DNA of 6,193 bases, taken from positions 1 to 6,193 of the forward strand of contig JAIENF010000773.1 in NCBI GenBank assembly GCA_019751575.1. The letters are read 5' to 3'. The notes beneath the pieces were generated by a model. It was not told the origin of the DNA. It saw only the letters and a program-made list of their open reading frames with translations, and searched no databases. Below are positions 1 through 6,193 of the stretch, in pieces. Origin of the DNA: Burkholderiales bacterium. GTDB lineage: Bacteria > Pseudomonadota > Gammaproteobacteria > Burkholderiales > CAIKXV01. The position numbers were made by a program, and so were the translations under genes. The stretch's first letter is position 1; each line of letters begins with the position of its first letter.

Positions 1-729
1 GGCCCCGAAGCGCTCGATCATGAGCGGATAGCGGCTGGCGAGATCGAAGAACTCCGATTCGTCGAAGCGCCTGGAGGATCTCTGCTCGACGGCTTCGCGG
101 TAGACCTCGAAAGCGGGTCGCCAGTCGAGCGTCAGGATGTCGTTTCCGCGCGACTCGGTCACGAGCAGGGGATTCCCGAACGGCTTCCAGCCATGCGTCA
201 CGCCAAGGGTCGTCGTCGCTTCAAGGCCGGCCAGCACAGCCACCCCCGCGCGCAGGCCGCCAGGGGTGATGACCACCGGGCGGCGCACGAAATCGAGTGC
301 GCCGGCTCCGCCGCCGCACCATGTGGTGCGCGTGCCCCTGGCGTCGAACAGTGCCCGCATCAGGGGGCCGCTCGGGCAGGTGGCGTCGATGTAGGCCACG
401 ATCGTGTCGGAGCCTTCCAGGCCTTGCGAAAAGTCGTGCGCCGGAGGACGCGCGTCGGAAACGTCGACCACCGCGATGCTCGTCCTCGCGCGATGGCCGA
501 TCAGCACCGCCCCGGAATCGCAGGCCCGGCCTTCGAAGATCACGCTCGGGAAGAGTCCACCGAAAACCGGGATGTCGAGCCCGGCGATCAGCGGATCGAG
601 GTCCTCCGGCCGCCAGCCGTTTCCGACCGCGCCCAGCAACTGGACCGACTTCGCGCCTGCGCCCGCGAGGGCGACCAGGCCCTCCATGAGCTTCGGCAGA
701 TCCCTGTCCGGCAAGTGGACGACGTTCAT
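1..729 (-). CDS. FIST-domain sensory protein (NosP-like), C-terminus cut off by the window edge
   Basis: The frame is open from an ATG at 729-727 to the left edge: 243 codons without a stop. FIST proteins are soluble sensors thought to bind small ligands and to act on partner kinases, chemoreceptors or cyclic-di-GMP enzymes. Visible FIST features are the PVFGGLFPSVIFEG segment (about residues 54-67), a Gly-rich CGGGAGAL turn (138-145), TPGGLRAGVAVLAGL (155-169), the GVTHGWKPFG motif (176-185) and the LDWRPAFEVYREAV helix start (201-214) followed by RRF and FFDLASRYP. Family members are usually about 370-400 residues, so roughly a third is missing. There is no signal peptide or membrane segment; it should be cytoplasmic. 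The ATG is the only usual start after an in-frame TGA at 750-748, but it has no clear Shine-Dalgarno sequence. The gene lies 55 bp downstream of the hybrid kinase/EAL gene and is probably co-transcribed with it. The fold assignment is firm; a haem/NO role is inference from NosP relatives, since other FIST ligands are possible. Confidence 0.88.
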   Translation of the reverse strand, partial: MNVVHLPDRDLPKLMEGLVALAGAGAKSVQLLGAVGNGWRPEDLDPLIAGLDIPVFGGLFPSVIFEGRACDSGAVLIGHRARTSIAVVDVSDARPPAHDFSQGLEGSDTIVAYIDATCPSGPLMRALFDARGTRTTWCGGGAGALDFVRRPVVITPGGLRAGVAVLAGLEATTTLGVTHGWKPFGNPLLVTESRGNDILTLDWRPAFEVYREAVEQRSSRRFDESEFFDLASRYPLMIERFGA

Positions 730-784
730 CGTTGGGGCATCGAAGGTTCATCGACCCGGCGGTGAGCCGGTGGAGCGAACGTCG

Positions 785-3574
785 CTACTCGGGTTCGGAA
801 AACGGCGGCGATGGCCTGGCGAAGAGATGGCCCTGGAGAAGGTCGCAGCCCAGGTCGCGCAGCACCGCGGCTTCCTCCACGCTTTCCACGCCCTCCGCGA
901 CGACGATCGTGCCTATCCTGCGGCATACGCTCACGATCGCACCGACCAGGTCGCGCTTTATCCGGGACCGGTCGATGTCGCGCACCAGGGACAGGTCGAT
1001 CTTCGCGACGTCGGGCACGAGCGCCACGAGCCACGAGAGACTGGCATATCCTTCACCCAGGTCGTCGATTGCAAGGCGATAGCCCGCTGTCCGCAGCGCG
1101 CGCAGCGTACTGCACAGCTCACCGGGCGAGGCGATCCGTTCGCGCTCGATCACTTCCCAGACGACGCGGTCCGCGAACGGCAGCAGCGGCTCGTCGTCCC
1201 GCAGGAGGACGTCGGTGCTCAGCTCCCGGGGATGGATGTTCACGAAGATCGTGTCGCGGATGCCGGCATTGTCTTCGATGGCGTGGGCCACGAGGCGCCG
1301 GACCGCGCGTCCGAGCTCCTCGACCCGGCCGAGGCGTTCGGCGGCATCAAGCAGGTCGGCGGCGCTCCTGCAGGGACCGCGGCTGCGCATCAGCGCTTCG
1401 TAGCCGTAAGGCGTCCCGTTGTCCGCTTGCACGATGGGCTGGAACAGGACGTACAGGCACCGGAGGCTTTCGTCGAAGGCGGCGCCTGTCGCCGCTTCGG
1501 CATGGGACGCCCCGGCTTCTTCGGCAGCCGGCCTTCCTGCCGGAGAAGCCGCTGCGACTGCCTGGATCACGCTGGCCGCACCGTCGCCGGACTCGCCCGC
1601 GGGGATCCCTGCGATGGCAGGTCCAAGGGCGCCCGCCCTTGCCTCGAGCAGGTCCAGGGCATGGCGTGCAAGCGTCGCGCCGCTCAAGGGCATCCAGAGA
1701 ACGGTTGCCCGGCCGGCCCACGATGCATCCCGTGCGTCCAGGATATCCGCGGCGAGGATCGCTCGCGACGCGGGCGCGGTGGTACGCGCGTATGCCACGA
1801 CATCTGCGCCGGTTCCGGTCGGGCCTGGCGGCAGGGAGGCTGCGCATACCAGCAGGTCCAGGCGGGTGCCAAGTACGTCCAGTGCCTCATGTGCCTCGCG
1901 ACCGGAAGACGCTTCGGAGACGGCGAAGCCGACGCGGGAAAGGCTGCTGGCATAGGCCCTCCTGAGGGATTCGTCGGGCATCACCAGGACGCACGTCGCG
2001 CCGTGGGCGTTGCCGAGTGCCTCCGTCGGCGCGTCGGCCGCAGACCGCGTGGCCGGAACGTCCAGGGTCGGCAGATCGATGATGACCGTGGTTCCTGCTC
2101 CGGGATTGCTGCGCAGCTGGATGGAACCGCCGGCGCGCTCCACGAGCATCCGGCAGCGGGCCAGCCCGATCCCGCTTCCGAGGCTTCGCGGCTTCGTGGT
2201 GAAGAACGGTTCGAAGATCCGCTCGGCGATGGCAGGATCGACGCCCGATCCGGTGTCCCTGACCTCGACCCGGACGTAGGCGCCAGCCGGCAGCGTCCGG
2301 GATGGCACGGCGGGCAGGCCGGCCAGGATGGAGATCCGTCCGCCGTCCGGCATCGCGTCGCGGGCGTTGGCAACGAGGTTGAGGAAGATCTGTTCGATCG
2401 AGCCCGGAGACAGGTCGACCCAGGCCGGATCGGACGGCAACTGGAGGCGGAGCGTGCAACGCGAGCCGGCCATGGCCTTCAGCGTGCCGCGTGCATCGCG
2501 AAGCGCCTGGGCCAGGTCTGCGGACGCGCCGACCGTCCGTTCATCATGGCGGGCAAAGCCGACCAGCTGACTGGTCAGCGCCACGCCTTTTTCGGCTGCC
2601 CGGAGGATCTCTTCGACGTCCTGCAGGACATCCGCATCCGTCACCGCCTGCTGCACGAGGCCTGCGTATGACAGCACTACCGACAGGAAATTGTTGAAAT
2701 CGTGGCAGATCGCCGCGGAAAATCGTCCGACGAGTTCGGCACGCTGCATTTCGGCCAGGGCGTCCTGCGCCGCACGCTCGTGTGTCACGTCCGCGAACAG
2801 CGCCACGACATGGGTCACGCGTCCCGACGGGCCCGCGACGGGCGATACGCTCGCGAAAGCCCACGACCGCTCCTCGCCTTCGTGCCGGACGAGGATGGTC
2901 TCCTGTGCCTCCGTGAGGCCGTCGATCGCCATCGAAAGGCGGGCGACGCCCTCCTGGCCCGGGCCGTCGGTCGGGAGGCAGGAGCGGCTGCTGAGCAGGT
3001 CACCGACCGACCGGCCGCTCATGCGCGCGAAGGCATCGTTGGCGAAGATGATCGGCCGTTCGTCGCCGACCACTTCCATCACGACCAGTCCGATGGACGC
3101 CTGCAAGGCCACGTGCGCGAGCACGCGCAGGTCCCGGTCCATCGCGTGCCTGGTCGTGGCGACCTTGCAGGTGGCACTCAGCGTGCGGTCGTCGAAGGGC
3201 TTGGCAAGGTAGCCGTAGGGCGAGAGTTCCGCCGCCCGTGCAACGGTCGCATCGTCCGCGTATGCGGTCAGGAAGACCACTGCGGCGTCCGAGAAGTCGA
3301 GCATCTCGCGTGCGGTCTCGATGCCATCGGCGGGCCCGCGGATGCAGATATCCATCAGGACGAGGTCCGGATGGATCTTCCGGAACAGGTCCACGGCGTC
3401 GTCCCTGTTGTCGGCGACGCCGACGGGCTCGAAGCCCATGCGATTCAGGCGCCTTTCAAGATCGACAGCGATCAGCGCCTCATCCTCGACGATCAGGACG
3501 CGCGGCCTGCCCCCTGGCCCGGGCCCGGTACGCCGACTTGCGTGGCCGCGAAGAAAGTTCGAGTAGGGAAGCAT
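785..3574 (-). CDS. Hybrid sensor histidine kinase / cyclic-di-GMP phosphodiesterase (REC-PAS-HisKA-HATPase-pseudoREC-EAL)
   Basis: A 929-residue cytoplasmic protein with no membrane segment. Residues 25-139 are a complete receiver: acidic E30-D31-E32, phosphoacceptor D75 in LVLMD, T103 in FLTAYAD, K125 in LAKPF. A PAS-like region follows (about 150-265), ending in the typical FADVTHERAAQDAL. The kinase core has H291 in the HDFNN H-box, an N-box (LNLVANARDAM, N403), the G1 box DTGSG (440-444), FEPFFTTK and GSGIGL (466-471). Residues 526-644 look like a second receiver, but the Asp is Ala578 and the Lys is Met628. An Ala/Gly-rich linker (645-702) leads to an EAL domain (703-921) that hydrolyses cyclic-di-GMP to pGpG in active members. 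All catalytic positions are present: E726 (EAL), N779, E807, E810, D837-D838, K858, E894, Q914. The frame extends upstream to a GTG at 3727, but those 51 codons carry many A/T-ending and rare codons (AGA, ATA, CGA), unlike the body, so the ATG at 3574 is preferred. It heads a probable operon with the FIST gene. Confidence 0.93.
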   Translation of the reverse strand: MLPYSNFLRGHASRRTGPGPGGRPRVLIVEDEALIAVDLERRLNRMGFEPVGVADNRDDAVDLFRKIHPDLVLMDICIRGPADGIETAREMLDFSDAAVVFLTAYADDATVARAAELSPYGYLAKPFDDRTLSATCKVATTRHAMDRDLRVLAHVALQASIGLVVMEVVGDERPIIFANDAFARMSGRSVGDLLSSRSCLPTDGPGQEGVARLSMAIDGLTEAQETILVRHEGEERSWAFASVSPVAGPSGRVTHVVALFADVTHERAAQDALAEMQRAELVGRFSAAICHDFNNFLSVVLSYAGLVQQAVTDADVLQDVEEILRAAEKGVALTSQLVGFARHDERTVGASADLAQALRDARGTLKAMAGSRCTLRLQLPSDPAWVDLSPGSIEQIFLNLVANARDAMPDGGRISILAGLPAVPSRTLPAGAYVRVEVRDTGSGVDPAIAERIFEPFFTTKPRSLGSGIGLARCRMLVERAGGSIQLRSNPGAGTTVIIDLPTLDVPATRSAADAPTEALGNAHGATCVLVMPDESLRRAYASSLSRVGFAVSEASSGREAHEALDVLGTRLDLLVCAASLPPGPTGTGADVVAYARTTAPASRAILAADILDARDASWAGRATVLWMPLSGATLARHALDLLEARAGALGPAIAGIPAGESGDGAASVIQAVAAASPAGRPAAEEAGASHAEAATGAAFDESLRCLYVLFQPIVQADNGTPYGYEALMRSRGPCRSAADLLDAAERLGRVEELGRAVRRLVAHAIEDNAGIRDTIFVNIHPRELSTDVLLRDDEPLLPFADRVVWEVIERERIASPGELCSTLRALRTAGYRLAIDDLGEGYASLSWLVALVPDVAKIDLSLVRDIDRSRIKRDLVGAIVSVCRRIGTIVVAEGVESVEEAAVLRDLGCDLLQGHLFARPSPPFSEPE

Positions 3575-3783
3575 TTTCGATATCCGATTCGATGCGCCTG
3601 GGAGGGATCGAGCGGCCGTCGCCGACGGGCGGATCGCCTCTGCAGGCTGCGCGTGTTTCCGCCAGGGAGCAGGTCGGTCCCCTATGTTACCAACCGGGGA
3701 ACCGCGAGATGAGGAAGTTCTCGACACTTTCTTCCCGTCGCCGCGAGAAGGCAGGTTCGCGAAACGCCTGGCCCCGCGTGCCT
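3575..3783. other. Intergenic region between the fecR-like gene and the hybrid kinase gene
   Basis: This 209-bp stretch lies upstream of the hybrid kinase and downstream of the fecR-like stop codon. It is less G/C-extreme than the coding sequence around it. It holds a candidate minus-strand promoter within an imperfect inverted repeat (3675-3704) and a small palindrome TTCGCGAA at 3756-3763 flanked by CAGG and CCTG. No T-run follows the palindrome on the minus strand, so it is not a convincing intrinsic terminator. The kinase reading frame stays open through part of this stretch back to a GTG at 3727, but codon use there does not look coding. Confidence 0.6.
3675..3704 (-). promoter_or_regulatory. 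Candidate extended -10 promoter inside an imperfect inverted repeat, upstream of the hybrid kinase
   Basis: On the minus strand the sequence TGG-TAACAT (forward 3684-3692) resembles an extended -10 element (TGn plus a hexamer matching 4 of 6 positions of TATAAT). No -35 hexamer is recognisable. The element sits in the 13-bp spacer of an inverted repeat whose arms are CGGTCCCC (3675-3682) and GGGGAACCG (3696-3704), complementary apart from one extra A. Transcription from here would start near 3677 and leave a leader of about 100 nt before the ATG at 3574. An operator overlapping a promoter would look like this, but the assignment rests on pattern only. Confidence 0.3.

Positions 3784-6193
<2,410 letters not shown>

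Noticed and set aside
221..751. Minus-strand frame from the ATG at 751 as the real gene left of the kinase
   Set aside because: It is one frame off the FIST frame, encodes an Arg/Gly-rich product and stops at 221, whereas the 729 frame is open to the edge and matches FIST motifs throughout.
756..770. CCGGC/GCCGG hairpin as a terminator between the kinase and FIST genes
   Set aside because: The stem is only 5 bp and no T-run follows on the minus strand.
404..2671. 755-codon open frame on the plus strand opposite the kinase and FIST genes
   Set aside because: Its product is Arg/Gly/Ala-rich with no recognisable domain, and it lies antisense to genes with clear domain motifs. Long antisense frames are common in DNA with G/C-biased third positions.
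3575..3727. Sigma-54 type promoter (TGGCGG...CGCGCA on the minus strand)
   Set aside because: The GG and GC elements do not have the required spacing and the match outside them is poor.
3752..3770. CAGG-TTCGCGAA-CCTG structure as a terminator of the fecR-like gene
   Set aside because: The stem cannot pair continuously around the palindrome and there is no T-tract, so intrinsic termination is not supported.

Overview
The window is about two-thirds G+C and gene-dense, with strongly G/C-biased third codon positions. The leucyl-tRNA synthetase at the right end reads like the betaproteobacterial (Burkholderiales-like) form, for example in the stretches around [20 protein letters not shown] and [19 protein letters not shown] betaproteobacterium is the best guess; genus cannot be told from this window.

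Layout, left to right. (1) 1-729, minus: the first 243 residues of a FIST-domain sensory protein whose C-terminus lies off the left edge. (2) 785-3574, minus: a 929-residue soluble hybrid signalling protein, REC-PAS-HisKA-HATPase_c-degenerate REC-EAL. It lies 55 bp upstream of the FIST gene on the same strand, so the two probably form one operon, kinase gene first. (3) 3575-3783: a 209-bp intergenic stretch with a candidate extended -10 promoter inside an imperfect inverted repeat. (4) 3784-4848, minus: an exported FecR-domain protein with a SPOR-like C-terminus. (5) 4849-4975: a 127-bp divergent promoter region holding a perfect TATAAT and an 8-bp inverted repeat. (6) 4976-6193, plus: leuS, cut off at the right edge after 406 codons.

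How the genes may work together. The FIST/hybrid-kinase pair is the notable system. FIST proteins are stand-alone sensory proteins, and the NosP group (haem-containing nitric oxide sensors) is encoded next to hybrid kinases that feed into cyclic-di-GMP or phosphorelay control. Here the partner kinase carries its own EAL domain with every catalytic position of an active cyclic-di-GMP phosphodiesterase, and its second receiver has lost the phosphoacceptor Asp. The simplest model (inference) is that the FIST protein senses a small ligand and tunes the kinase, and that the phosphorylation state of the N-terminal receiver or the kinase core sets cyclic-di-GMP breakdown in the same polypeptide. The FecR-SPOR protein and leuS are separate units; leuS is housekeeping. 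No RNA genes, mobile elements, CRISPR arrays or convincing terminators were seen.
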